This document shows, one piece after another, positions 42,607 to 52,539 of a stretch of 64,000 bases of DNA. This DNA is from Microbacterium sp. LWO12-1.2 (GTDB taxonomy: Bacteria; Actinomycetota; Actinomycetes; Actinomycetales; Microbacteriaceae). Numbering within the stretch: the stretch's first letter is position 1; each line of letters begins with the position of its first letter. The translations under genes and the position numbers were made by a program. The stretch is from contig NZ_JBEGII010000001.1 of assembly GCF_040675875.1 (NCBI RefSeq), positions 3,038,001 through 3,102,000 on the forward strand. Direction: 5' to 3'. Under the pieces are notes generated by a model. That model was not told where the DNA came from and did not search any database. It saw nothing but the letters and a program-made list of their open reading frames with translations.

Positions 42607-44692
42607 CCTCGTATTCTCCTCTGCTCGTCGCCATGCCACGCGGATCGGCACGACGTCGGATGCTCTTCGCCGGCCACCACATCCGATCGCCGACGATCGC
42701 GAACAGAGCGGGCACGACGAGCGTGCGGACGACGAAGGTGTCGACGATCACCCCGATCCCGACGATGAGGCCGATCTGCCCCAGCGTCACCAGCGGCAGC
42801 AGACCGAGCGCGGCGAACACGGCCGCGAGCACGACGCCCGCACTGGTGATGACCCCTCCGGTCGCCGTCACCGCGGCGACCATCCCCTCGCGCGTGCCGA
42901 GCCGGTGGGCCTCTGCCCGCGCACGATGGACGAGGAAGATCGTGTAGTCGATGCCGAGTGCGACCAGGAACAGGAACGACAGCAACGGGACCTGCAGATC
43001 GAGGGAATCCCATCCGAACAGCACTCGACTCGCCCAGGTCCCCGCACCGATCGCGGCCAGCGCGCTGAGCATGTTCACCGCGAGGAGCAGAAGAGGCGCG
43101 ATCAGCGCTCGCAGCAACACGATCAGCACCAGCAGGCTCACCCCGAGCACGAGCGGGACGAGCAGAAGCACGTCGCGCAGGTTGCCCTGCCGCGCATCCA
43201 GATCCGCAGCGACGGGGCCGCCCACCAGGGCATCGGCGTGCGGCACCGTCGCCACGGCATCGCGCACCGCCTGAACCAGATCGAGGCTCTCGGTGGTGCC
43301 GGGCGCAGGCTCACCGACGACGAGCAGACGGGTGAGCCTGCCGTCGCTGCTCTCCCCCGCCGAGGTCACCCGGAGGATGCCGTCGACGTTCTCCACGGCA
43401 GCACTCACCGCAGCGATCTCACCCGTGTCGGCGATGATCGCCATCGGCTGCGCCTCACCGGCGGGGAAGTGCTCCCCGAGCACCGTCAGCCCCGCCGCGG
43501 ATTCGGATTCCACACGGAACTTCTCCACCTGCGTGAGTCCGACGGATGCTCCGGCGAGACCGCCCGCGAGCACGCCGAGCAACGCCAGACCACCGATCAG
43601 CGGGACCCAGGGGCGGCGGGACACCCGACGCGCGACAGGACCCCAGAAGCGTCCGGTCGTCGCAGCATCGCCCACACGCGGGGCGAAGGGCCAGAAGACC
43701 CCGCGTCCGCAGACCGCAAGCGCGGGCGGCAGCACCAGCAGCACCGCGGCGAGCGCGATGAGGAGTCCCACCGCTGACGCGATGCCGAGCCCCCGAGTGC
43801 CGGGGATCAGCGCCAGGGCGAGAGTCGAGAGCGCGAGCACGACGGTCAGGTTCGAGGCCACGATCGCCGGTGCGGCGCCGCGCCAGGCAGCGACGAGCGC
43901 CCGGCGGTGGTCGGTGTCCCGGGCGAGTTCCTCGCGATAGCGGGAGATCAGCAGAAGCGCGTAGTTCGTGCCCGCGCCGAAGACGAGGACGCTCACGATG
44001 CCGGAGTCGAACTGCAGCCCCAGCGCGGTCCCGACAGCTGCGGTGGCCTTGTTCGCGAGCTGGTCGGCGAGAGCGACGACCACCAGCGGGATCAGCCACA
44101 GCACCGGCGAGCGATACGTGACGATGAGCAGCAGCGCCACGATTCCGAGCGTCACCATCAACAGTGTGAAGTCGGCGCCGTCGAACGCCGACGCGACATC
44201 CACCCCGAAGGCGGGGCCACCGGTGACCTGCACGGACACCCCCTCGATCGGATGCTCCGCGAGGCGGTCGCGCAGGCCGTGCACCACCTCCGCAGCCGCG
44301 TCATCATCCGGCAGGACGAGTGTCACCGGGATGACAGCGGCCCTGCCGTCCTCGCTGGCGATCGGCTCGCGCGGAGACACCCCGGTCTCCGACTCGATGT
44401 CAGCGGTGAGCGCGGCGATCGCCGCTGTCTCTTCCGATGTCAACCGGGCCCCATCATCGCGGGCGGCGACCACGAGCACGGTCTGCTCGTCGGCATCAGG
44501 GAAGTCCGCCGCGAGCGCGGCGGCACGGGAGGATTCCGAATCAGGAGGAGCGACATCGTTCCCCGCGGGGAGAGAGGCCCTCCCCAGCGTTCCGAGAAGA
44601 GCGACGAGCGCCAGGGAAGCGATGACGAGGGCAACCCATGCGCCCCGCCGGGACGTGAGCCGGAGGGGAAGGGAGCGCAGTGTGCGAAGCAT
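42572..44692 (-). CDS. MMPL/RND-family transporter
   Basis: 706 aa from MLRTLRSLPLRLTSRRGAWV. An ATG at 44758 would add 22 residues without similarity. Twelve helices in the 1+5, 1+5 layout of MMPL proteins, with two large extracytoplasmic domains (about 40-175 and 395-525). GAGTNYALLLISRYREEL and ALGIDYTIFLVHRARAEAHR are the proton-relay motifs of the two halves. It probably exports lipids or drugs. It is first gene of an operon with a histidine kinase and response regulator, suggesting an envelope-stress-responsive exporter. Confidence 0.9.
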   Translation of the reverse strand: MLRTLRSLPLRLTSRRGAWVALVIASLALVALLGTLGRASLPAGNDVAPPDSESSRAAALAADFPDADEQTVLVVAARDDGARLTSEETAAIAALTADIESETGVSPREPIASEDGRAAVIPVTLVLPDDDAAAEVVHGLRDRLAEHPIEGVSVQVTGGPAFGVDVASAFDGADFTLLMVTLGIVALLLIVTYRSPVLWLIPLVVVALADQLANKATAAVGTALGLQFDSGIVSVLVFGAGTNYALLLISRYREELARDTDHRRALVAAWRGAAPAIVASNLTVVLALSTLALALIPGTRGLGIASAVGLLIALAAVLLVLPPALAVCGRGVFWPFAPRVGDAATTGRFWGPVARRVSRRPWVPLIGGLALLGVLAGGLAGASVGLTQVEKFRVESESAAGLTVLGEHFPAGEAQPMAIIADTGEIAAVSAAVENVDGILRVTSAGESSDGRLTRLLVVGEPAPGTTESLDLVQAVRDAVATVPHADALVGGPVAADLDARQGNLRDVLLLVPLVLGVSLLVLIVLLRALIAPLLLLAVNMLSALAAIGAGTWASRVLFGWDSLDLQVPLLSFLFLVALGIDYTIFLVHRARAEAHRLGTREGMVAAVTATGGVITSAGVVLAAVFAALGLLPLVTLGQIGLIVGIGVIVDTFVVRTLVVPALFAIVGDRMWWPAKSIRRRADPRGMATSRGEYEDAAVAASADAG

Positions 44693-44860
44693 GCGTCCAG
44701 TCCATTCCCCCGAGCTCCTGCGCGGATCGGGCGACGGGCTGACACCCGTCTCCACCATTCGATGGATCCGGATACGCGCATCTGCGGTCTGAGGGGTTTC
44801 GCCAGGCCCTCCCTCATCGGGGCGCGGGTGTGTAGCGTCTATCGCAAAGCCGTCGGATGA

Positions 44861-45880
<1,020 letters not shown>

Positions 45881-45909
45881 GCTGAAACGGACTGGATATC
45901 CTGAGGCGG

Positions 45910-46563
45910 ATGACCTCCGCCCGCACGTACCCCGCGACGATCGCGGCCTCGGTCGAGCACGAGATCAGCATCCGCAAGTCGCGCTTCCTCACACGCATCG
46001 AGCCTGTCGGCTCGGTCGAGGAGGCGGAGGCGGTGATCGCCGGCATCCGCAAACGCGCCTGGGACGCGAACCACAACTGCACCGCCATGGTCACCGGGCT
46101 GCTCGGCGATCAGGCCCGGTCCTCGGATGACGGCGAGCCCTCGGGCACGGCGGGTGTGCCGATGCTCGAGGTGCTGCGACGACGCGAACTGACCGACGTC
46201 GTCGCGGTGGTCACGCGGTACTTCGGCGGGGTGAAGCTCGGCGCCGGCGGGCTCGTGCGGGCATACTCCTCGGCGGTCTCCGAGACGCTCGACCTCGCCG
46301 CCCTCGTGCGGCGGGCGGCGCTCACACAGGTGCGCATCGAGGTGGCGCATGCGGATGCCGGTCGCTACGACAACCTCCTGCGCGACTGGGCCACACACCA
46401 CGACGCGACACTCGGAGAGCCGCAGTACGCCGCCCTCGCCACTCTCGAGCTGTGGGTGCCCGAGGCGGAGATCGCGCGGCTGACGGATGAGCTTGCCGCA
46501 GCCTCCGCCGGAGCGGTCACACCCGTGATCGGCGTCGAGCGCATCGTCGACGTGCCGGACTGA
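45910..46563 (+). CDS. IMPACT/YigZ (UPF0029) family protein
   Basis: 217 aa. The UPF0029 signature VVAVVTRYFGGVKLGAGGLV (about 98-117) and SSDDGEPSGTAGVPMLEVL (about 71-89) are complete. The C-terminal third is the DUF1949 ferredoxin-like domain. Likely associates with ribosomes or translation regulation. The bacterial role is poorly defined. Confidence 0.9.
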   Translation: MTSARTYPATIAASVEHEISIRKSRFLTRIEPVGSVEEAEAVIAGIRKRAWDANHNCTAMVTGLLGDQARSSDDGEPSGTAGVPMLEVLRRRELTDVVAVVTRYFGGVKLGAGGLVRAYSSAVSETLDLAALVRRAALTQVRIEVAHADAGRYDNLLRDWATHHDATLGEPQYAALATLELWVPEAEIARLTDELAAASAGAVTPVIGVERIVDVPD

Positions 46564-46596
46564 GCCCGACCCGTCGCCGCGGCAGCCGCGGTCGCC

Positions 46597-46694
46597 GTTC
46601 ACAACTCAGGAAGAACTGTCGCCCCCGCGACCGGCGACCCCGGAATGACGCGGGTCCGCGCTGCCGATGCCTCGGTTCTTGCGGAGTTATGAAC
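46597..46694. repeat. Palindromic element, family B, copy 4 (98 bp)
   Basis: The ends are GTTCACAACTCAGGAAGAAC and the inverse of GTTCATAACTCCGCAAGAAC. It lies between two genes on the plus strand, 67 bp before the J-domain start codon, so it is probably transcribed or overlaps a promoter. Confidence 0.8.
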
Positions 46695-46761
46695 ACCCGC
46701 CTCCGGCGAACCCACAAGCCACGGCGGATATCCTGGATGCCGCGAACCTGGAAGGAGAGCG

Positions 46762-47676
46762 ATGTTCGACAGTCCGCTCTCCGCCTCGGCGTACGAGATC
46801 CTCGGCGTGGAAGCCACGGTCGACGACGCCGAGCTGCGGCGCGCGTATCGGCTTCGCCTCCGGCAGACGCACCCCGACACGGGTGGCGACGCCGCCGTGT
46901 TCATCCAGGTGCAGCGCGCCTGGGAGCTGGTCGGCACCCCCGACGACCGCGCGGCCTACGACCGGCGCACCGGCGTGGCCACCGACACCACGTGGAGCGG
47001 ATGGCGGCCGCCGACCGCGCGCGCCGACACCCGACCCCGCGCCCGCTCCTACGGCCACCCCGGCGGCTGGCGGCGCGAGCGCTACCTGGTGCTCATCCGC
47101 GAGTGGGCCGGCCGCGGCGTCGAGGTCCCCGACCCGTACGACCCCGCCCTGGTGCGCTCGGCACCGCGCGAGCTGCGTCGCATGCTGGCTGACGCTCTGG
47201 CCGAGGAGTCCACCGCCCGCACGGTCTCGGATCTCGGCATGGGGTTCACGGTGTGGCACGACGTGGATGCGGGCAAGGATGCCGACGACAAGCTCGACCA
47301 CGTGGTGCTGAGCCCTTCCGGCCTGTACGGAATCATGTCCGAGGACTTCGGCGGCGTCGTGGGCTTCCGTCGCGGCGAGATCACCGGCCCGAGCCTCGGT
47401 ACGCGCGCCCCGGTCACCGGCACGCTCTCGCGCATGCGCGCCGTGGCCCGCGCCGCCCGCGTGCGCTTCGGCGGCGCGATCATCGTGCTCCCCGACGACG
47501 ACCTCGCCCAGGCAGTGACCCCGCTCGGCACCAGCCGCGGTGTACCCGTCGTCGTGGTGCGCCGCAGCGCGCTGGCGATGGTGCTGCGCCAGGGCGTTCC
47601 CGGCGCGCGGGCCATCGGCGGCAACGAGCTCTTCGACGTGCGCACCCGGCTGCAGCAGACCGTCCGATTCGTCTGA
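46762..47676 (+). CDS. J-domain protein with NERD-like C-terminal domain
   Basis: 304 aa. The first 70 residues are a J domain (AYEILGVEATVDDAELRRAY) with the HPDTGGD motif that stimulates DnaK. After a linker, residues 160-240 read KLDHVVLSPSGLYGIMSEDF, the pattern of NERD nuclease-related domains (D-x-V-x-x-x-x-G-x-x-x-I). The tail is beta/alpha with VVVVRRSALAMVLRQ. There is no zinc finger, so it is not DnaJ. It may link a chaperone to DNA or nuclease work. The NERD assignment is inference from motif. Confidence 0.75.
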   Translation: MFDSPLSASAYEILGVEATVDDAELRRAYRLRLRQTHPDTGGDAAVFIQVQRAWELVGTPDDRAAYDRRTGVATDTTWSGWRPPTARADTRPRARSYGHPGGWRRERYLVLIREWAGRGVEVPDPYDPALVRSAPRELRRMLADALAEESTARTVSDLGMGFTVWHDVDAGKDADDKLDHVVLSPSGLYGIMSEDFGGVVGFRRGEITGPSLGTRAPVTGTLSRMRAVARAARVRFGGAIIVLPDDDLAQAVTPLGTSRGVPVVVVRRSALAMVLRQGVPGARAIGGNELFDVRTRLQQTVRFV

Positions 47677-47849
47677 CCGTCTCTCGCTTCCCCGGTCGCG
47701 GCACCTACGCCTGCGCCACCGCCGCCCCGGACCCGACCCCTGAACCGGGGACAGACGTCAAGGTGAACACCTCCCTATACTCCGAGATGACACCGCCGCC
47801 ACCGCGACGAAGAGCAACGTCGCTGGCGCCAGCATCCGGGAGAGATCGC

Positions 47850-48389
47850 ATGACGGGCACCCGCAGACTCGTACCGCTCTCGGGTGGCGCACTGATCTCA
47901 CTGGGCGGGCTGACGATCGCGGCAAGTGTTGCGCTCTACCTCATGTCTTACTTCTGGGCGTTTTTCGCGATCCAGGGATGCGGCTTCTTGCTTCTCCTCG
48001 TGGGATCGGGCCTCTCCTTCCGGTGGTTTTCGCAACCACGAACGTGGATACTCCTCGTCGCAGGGAGTAGTGGGTGGTTCATCTGCTGGTCGTGGCCCTT
48101 CACTTTCGGGCTGCTGATCCCCATCCCGCTCGTCTTCTGGGCAGCGCTATCCTCGATCGCATACCTGGTCGGCACCTTTTTCGCCGTCGAGAGCGGGAAG
48201 GCCTCGCAGTGGGCGGCGCTCAGCGTGCTGACGATCGGTTCCTTCGCCTCCACCATCGTCATGGCTTCAGATCGCCTCTATGCGTCGGACTGGACCTATG
48301 TCCCGGTGGGCCTCGGTGCGGCTGCGGCCGGCATCTTCCTCGGTGTGGGATCGCTGCGTTCGCAGCCAACAGCTCTCGCTTCCCCCTAG
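47850..48389 (+). CDS. Multi-spanning membrane protein, unknown
   Basis: 179 aa from the ATG at 47850 with GGGAGAG upstream. An in-frame ATG at 47787 has a poor site. Six predicted helices: SGGALISLGGLTIAASVALY, then tryptophan-rich segments (FWAFFAIQG, WFICWSWPFTFGLL). There is no known family. Base composition is a little lower in GC than its neighbours. The stop codon overlaps that of the convergent caspase-like gene. Confidence 0.65.
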   Translation: MTGTRRLVPLSGGALISLGGLTIAASVALYLMSYFWAFFAIQGCGFLLLLVGSGLSFRWFSQPRTWILLVAGSSGWFICWSWPFTFGLLIPIPLVFWAALSSIAYLVGTFFAVESGKASQWAALSVLTIGSFASTIVMASDRLYASDWTYVPVGLGAAAAGIFLGVGSLRSQPTALASP

Positions 48390-49786
48390 ATGATCGCCGG
48401 GATGTGCACCGTCGGATCACCGAGCAGCACCACGGCCTGACGATCCCATGCGGTCAGTCGCAGTCGCACCATGCCGCGCGCCGCCGCATCCGGATCGGCG
48501 GTGCCTGGGTCGTCGTACTTCGCCGCCTGATCAGCCCAGTCGCGCAGGATGGGCCCGATCCCGGCGTAGTAGTCGGCGAGGATCAGCCCGAGCGGTCGCC
48601 CCGAATGGAGGTGATCGGTCAGCCCCGCCACGATGTCGTGCGTGAATCGCTGCTTCGTCGCAGGGTCCCGCAGCGTGACGTCGAAGGTCGGCTCGACGTG
48701 GGCGAGCACGCCCCGCACCGGCTTCTCCCTGGCCAGCAGCTGCGCCGGGCCGGGAGCGACGATCGATCCTTGCAGCGCCACCGCGTCCACGATCGACCGC
48801 GCCATCGTCCCCTCCTCGAGCAGGTCGCTGTAGCTGCTCTGCCCGTCCGCACCGGCCGAGCAGCAGGCCTGCGAGAACCAGACCGCGCCGGACGGCATCT
48901 CGGCCACCAGGTCGTCGATCGGGAGCGTGTTCTTGTCGCGATCCACAGGCAGCCCGAGGGTGCGGGTCATCTCGGCCTGATCGAGCGGCGTGGCGCCGTG
49001 GCTCGAAGTCACGACCAGCGTCGGGCGGGCGCGCAAGGCCTTCAGCAACAGGTCGCCGGTGGCGTCGGCATCCTTCAGGCTCTGCACCTTCATGCGCGGG
49101 TCGGTGAGATCCGCGACCAGCGGCTCGGCGAGGGCTGTCTTCATGAGCCGGGTGATGTCGCGGGATCCGTGGTCGACCGCCCAGACCGCCGCCGTTCCAC
49201 CGGCAGGTGGCGCCGCATCCCATCCGTCAGGTCCATCCAGCATCGCGTCGACGTAGCGCGCGAAGTCGTCTCCGGCGAACGGCAGGCGCCCGACCGCGTG
49301 GCGCAGCGCGAAGGCGTACTGCACCTCCCACGGGATCGCCGAGGGAGGAGCCGCGATCAGCACGTAACGCGGCAGCCTCTCGATCCCGGTCCCGAACGAC
49401 GTGAGGCCGATCCGCAGATCGCTCGCACGTCCGTCCGGGTAGTAGCGCCGCACCCTGGTGGCGCCGTGCGCGGGTCGCCAGCGCAGCACGACCGTGTTCT
49501 TCCTGGCAGAGAGCAGGCGACGCAGCGAGGGGGCGAGGTCGGCGCCGGTCACCTTCGCCTTCGTCCACTCGCCGGCATCGTCATCCGGAACGAGGATGCC
49601 GTAGCCGACGTCCTCATGCGCCCACTGCGTCGGGTCCGCCGGTGCCTCCAGATCGAGCGGTTCCTGCGCCCCTCCGAGCGGCGCCGCCCCCCACGCGAGT
49701 CCCCCCTCGGCGATGCGCCCGCTCGCACGCTTCCCCGCCCACGCATCGATCTGGATGCTGCGCGGGAGAGCCACGTGGGAGGTCAT
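48386..49786 (-). CDS. Caspase/gingipain-like (clan CD) protease-fold protein
   Basis: 466 aa from the ATG at 49784-49786, overlapping the CHAT gene stop (ATGA). The His-Cys dyad of clan CD is visible: His263 in VVTSSHGATPLD and Cys308 or Cys309 in VWFSQACCSAG. Before it lies an N-terminal region of about 190 residues with IAAPPSAIPWEVQ, then AVWAVDHGSRDITRLMK. The C-terminal 130 residues include VVLLGDPTVHIP, the typical end of gingipain/CHAT-like domains. It is last of four coupled genes. Substrate and activator are unknown. A toxin-like or signalling protease is the best reading. Confidence 0.75.
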   Translation of the reverse strand: MTSHVALPRSIQIDAWAGKRASGRIAEGGLAWGAAPLGGAQEPLDLEAPADPTQWAHEDVGYGILVPDDDAGEWTKAKVTGADLAPSLRRLLSARKNTVVLRWRPAHGATRVRRYYPDGRASDLRIGLTSFGTGIERLPRYVLIAAPPSAIPWEVQYAFALRHAVGRLPFAGDDFARYVDAMLDGPDGWDAAPPAGGTAAVWAVDHGSRDITRLMKTALAEPLVADLTDPRMKVQSLKDADATGDLLLKALRARPTLVVTSSHGATPLDQAEMTRTLGLPVDRDKNTLPIDDLVAEMPSGAVWFSQACCSAGADGQSSYSDLLEEGTMARSIVDAVALQGSIVAPGPAQLLAREKPVRGVLAHVEPTFDVTLRDPATKQRFTHDIVAGLTDHLHSGRPLGLILADYYAGIGPILRDWADQAAKYDDPGTADPDAAARGMVRLRLTAWDRQAVVLLGDPTVHIPAII

Positions 49787-51081
49787 GCCTCCACCTCGCT
49801 GAGCGCCTTCCGCAGTCGCGTGATCTCCTTCGTCACGGTCACGATGATCTCCTTCGGCGTCGACCGCGGATCCAGGGTCTTCGCGAACAGCTCGTACTCC
49901 GCCAGCCGATCCCGCAGGGCCGCGCGCTCTCGCGCGTGCGAGTCGACTGCCGCCGGCGTGTACACGAGCAGGTGTTCCTGCAGCACGTACAGCACCGGAT
50001 CCGACCAGCCGTCCTCGCGAGCAGGAGCACCCCCTGCAGCAGCCAGGCGCGGCGCGGTCAACGCCGGCGCCCACTCGATCCGGTGATGCGAAGAGCCGTC
50101 GGCGGCCGCCGCGGCGGCGACCATGGCCAGCAGCTCCGGATACACCCGCGCGCAGAACGCATCGGTCGCCGAGAGGTCGACGACGCGGCGCATGCCGATG
50201 ACGGCGGGAACGCCGCTGTTGACGAGCTCGTGCGCGATCGAGGGTGCGGCCGCGGCGTTCGCGGTCTCGCACGCCGCCAGCACGACGAGCCAGGGGTCCT
50301 CGCTCTTCAGCGCTGCCGCCACCATGTCGACCGACACCGCGACCCTGCCCGTCTTCGCCCGTGACAGGAAGTCCCTGCGGGTGGCGAACGAGAGCCCCAT
50401 GACACCGGGCGCTGCATAGCCGCCGTGGCACAGCACATGGAGCAGGTGAGGTCGGGCGGCCGCGATCTGCCGAACGACCGCGACCGGATCGGTGGCGATC
50501 GTCTCGACCGTGATCCCCGGATCGGCGAGCTCCTTCACACGCGCAGCGACCGCCGGATCGCCGGTGATCACATGCACGCCCACCTGCAGCCCCTGAACGC
50601 GCGCCGCGACGATCGCGGTCGCGAGCGCATCGAGCTGCGGCACGCCGTCACGCTCGGCGGCCGAGAGCACCGCGACGATGCGGAACGGTGGCTCGAAGGT
50701 CCGCTGACCGACCTCGTGCACACGGCGGGCGACGCGCGCGATCGGCCAGCGTGCGTCGAGAGCGACGAAGCCGCGCGGTTCGACGTACAACTGCTCCCAC
50801 GGCAGCGCGTCGGCGGCCGGCGACGCGAGGCGGAAGTAGATGGTCGAGGGCTCGGTGTCGGCATCCACTCCGAGGGCCTGATCGATCGCCTGCTTCGTCG
50901 GACGGTGCCGGCCGAGCAGCCGGGCCAGTTCCTCACCCCTCGCCTTCGCGTCGGCTCCCTGCAGTGGCTTGATGACCACTCGTCTGGGCACATCCATGTC
51001 TTCGATCTCCACCGACGATTTGAACAACGAGACCATCGCCGAGGCCTTGTCCACCGGGTTGAACGCGACGATCATGCCCAT
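49783..51081 (-). CDS. CHAT-domain protease
   Basis: 432 aa. Catalytic His219 is in LLHVLCHGGY and Cys271 in WLVVLAACETANA, the signature of CHAT (caspase HetF associated with TPRs) domains. HELVNSGVPAVIGMRRVV (about 284-301) follows as usual. The N-terminal part has LPWEQLYVEPRGFVALD (about 93-109), typical just before the protease core. The C-terminal 50 residues form a coiled coil. No TPRs are present. Start overlaps the upstream stop by one base (TGATG). Confidence 0.85.
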   Translation of the reverse strand: MGMIVAFNPVDKASAMVSLFKSSVEIEDMDVPRRVVIKPLQGADAKARGEELARLLGRHRPTKQAIDQALGVDADTEPSTIYFRLASPAADALPWEQLYVEPRGFVALDARWPIARVARRVHEVGQRTFEPPFRIVAVLSAAERDGVPQLDALATAIVAARVQGLQVGVHVITGDPAVAARVKELADPGITVETIATDPVAVVRQIAAARPHLLHVLCHGGYAAPGVMGLSFATRRDFLSRAKTGRVAVSVDMVAAALKSEDPWLVVLAACETANAAAAPSIAHELVNSGVPAVIGMRRVVDLSATDAFCARVYPELLAMVAAAAAADGSSHHRIEWAPALTAPRLAAAGGAPAREDGWSDPVLYVLQEHLLVYTPAAVDSHARERAALRDRLAEYELFAKTLDPRSTPKEIIVTVTKEITRLRKALSEVEA

Positions 51082-52529
51082 CAGGTGCCTCCGAGGTGCC
51101 GCTGCACCAGGCTCTGGATGTCGGCGAGCGCCTGGCCGGTCGCAGTCTCGTGCGTCTGCGCGGCCGGGGTCTCCTCCGACGATGCGCGGGAGATCATCTC
51201 AGCCTGACGCGTCTCGATGAACCGCGATGCCGACGCCGCCCAGCGCGGCACCTCCACGAGCTCCTCGTAGGATCCGGACCCTGCCAGTTCCGGGAGCGAG
51301 GTCGAGGGCGGCGGAAGGGGCGGTGGCATCCGGGAGGCGGATGCCGCCGGCACCCCAGGAAGCAGGATCGCCCGCAGCAGCGGCGCCTCCGCCCCGGCCT
51401 GGTCGGGCTCAGCAGTCGGTGCGTCCAGCGCATCGACGATCGCCTCAGGTTGCAGGTAACCGAACCACGACGGATCGCTGGGCAGCTGCCGCTCCTCCCT
51501 GCTCGCAAGGAACGAATGGATGTCGGCGAGCGCCGTGGCGTCGGGGTCCTGACGGATCGAGCTGAACAGGGTCGGCCCCGGCCGCAGCTGCCCGAGGCGG
51601 TCGGCCACCATCCGCGCGCCCACGTCGACACGACGCGGCTCCGGGGAGGCGACCGACACAGTCGAGGCCCCGAGCATGTCGGCCAGGAACCAGAGGTCGT
51701 CCGCATCGACGGAACCGCGGAGGTCGACCGCATCCGGTCCCGGATGCCCCGCAACGGCGAGCATCGAGCGCTCGGCGCTGGCGATCCCGACCGCGGCCAC
51801 GTGCACCGCCGAGACGGCGCGGTCGGCGAGCTCTCCGGTGATCCACTCCATCCAGAGCAACCGAGGATCCTCATCCGACTCGAGGGAACGCAGGCCCGGC
51901 ACCGAGCGCGGACCCCGCGTGATGCGCACGGCCGTCGTCGGCGCATGTGCCGGATCATGGAGTGTGACGGATGCCGGCAGCCGCTCGTCCCGCAGAAGTA
52001 CAGCGGCGCTCGCATCCGGGAAGAGCTCGATCGCGACGCCGGGGATGCGCTCGTCGAGAGCCTGCGCCAGCGCCCGCGCGTGCGCAGCACCCCACCGTGC
52101 ACGCGGCGGCTGGGTCACGATCACCGCGATGCGATGCATCCGCCCCAGCCGCACCGACACCGGCAGATGGTCAGGAACACGGATGACGGGGATGCGGATG
52201 CGTTCACCCAGCTGCTCCCAGGGCGCTGCGCCGAGGTAACCGTAGGGCGGTTCGAGACGCAGCCACAGCGCCGATTCGGCCCGCAGCTCCGCCCCCATCG
52301 TGTCCTCCACCGCGCGGCTCAGCGCCGACGGCATCCGCAGGCGCCCCTGCACGTCGGCCGAGACATCCAGGCCGAAGTCCTCCAGGCGATCTGTGCGCTC
52401 CCAGAAGGTCTGCTCCTGCCCATCGATGAACCCGGCGAGCCGCGACCGCACCTGCGGGGTACGCTCGCTCAGGTCGAGTGCGACGTGGAGTGCCGCGAGC
52501 TTCCATTTCCACATGATCTGGTCGGCCAC
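51081..52529 (-). CDS. Degenerate CHAT-like protein
   Basis: 482 aa, GTG start. APWEQLGERIRIPVIRV (about 104-120) mirrors the LPWEQL segment of the CHAT neighbour, and the order of strands is similar (VSAVHVAAVGIASAERSMLA in place of the His motif, GASTVSVASPEP in place of the Cys motif). Neither catalytic residue is present, so it is probably a non-catalytic paralogue. The C-terminal 90 residues are Pro/Ala-rich then helical. It is second of four genes and likely a scaffold or sensor. The homology is by eye and needs profile comparison. Confidence 0.65.
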   Translation of the reverse strand: MADQIMWKWKLAALHVALDLSERTPQVRSRLAGFIDGQEQTFWERTDRLEDFGLDVSADVQGRLRMPSALSRAVEDTMGAELRAESALWLRLEPPYGYLGAAPWEQLGERIRIPVIRVPDHLPVSVRLGRMHRIAVIVTQPPRARWGAAHARALAQALDERIPGVAIELFPDASAAVLLRDERLPASVTLHDPAHAPTTAVRITRGPRSVPGLRSLESDEDPRLLWMEWITGELADRAVSAVHVAAVGIASAERSMLAVAGHPGPDAVDLRGSVDADDLWFLADMLGASTVSVASPEPRRVDVGARMVADRLGQLRPGPTLFSSIRQDPDATALADIHSFLASREERQLPSDPSWFGYLQPEAIVDALDAPTAEPDQAGAEAPLLRAILLPGVPAASASRMPPPLPPPSTSLPELAGSGSYEELVEVPRWAASASRFIETRQAEMISRASSEETPAAQTHETATGQALADIQSLVQRHLGGT

Positions 52530-52539
52530 GGCTGTTGCC

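Noticed and set aside
47776..47781. TATACT as a -10 box before the membrane-protein gene
   Set aside because: No acceptable -35 element at 16-19 bp.
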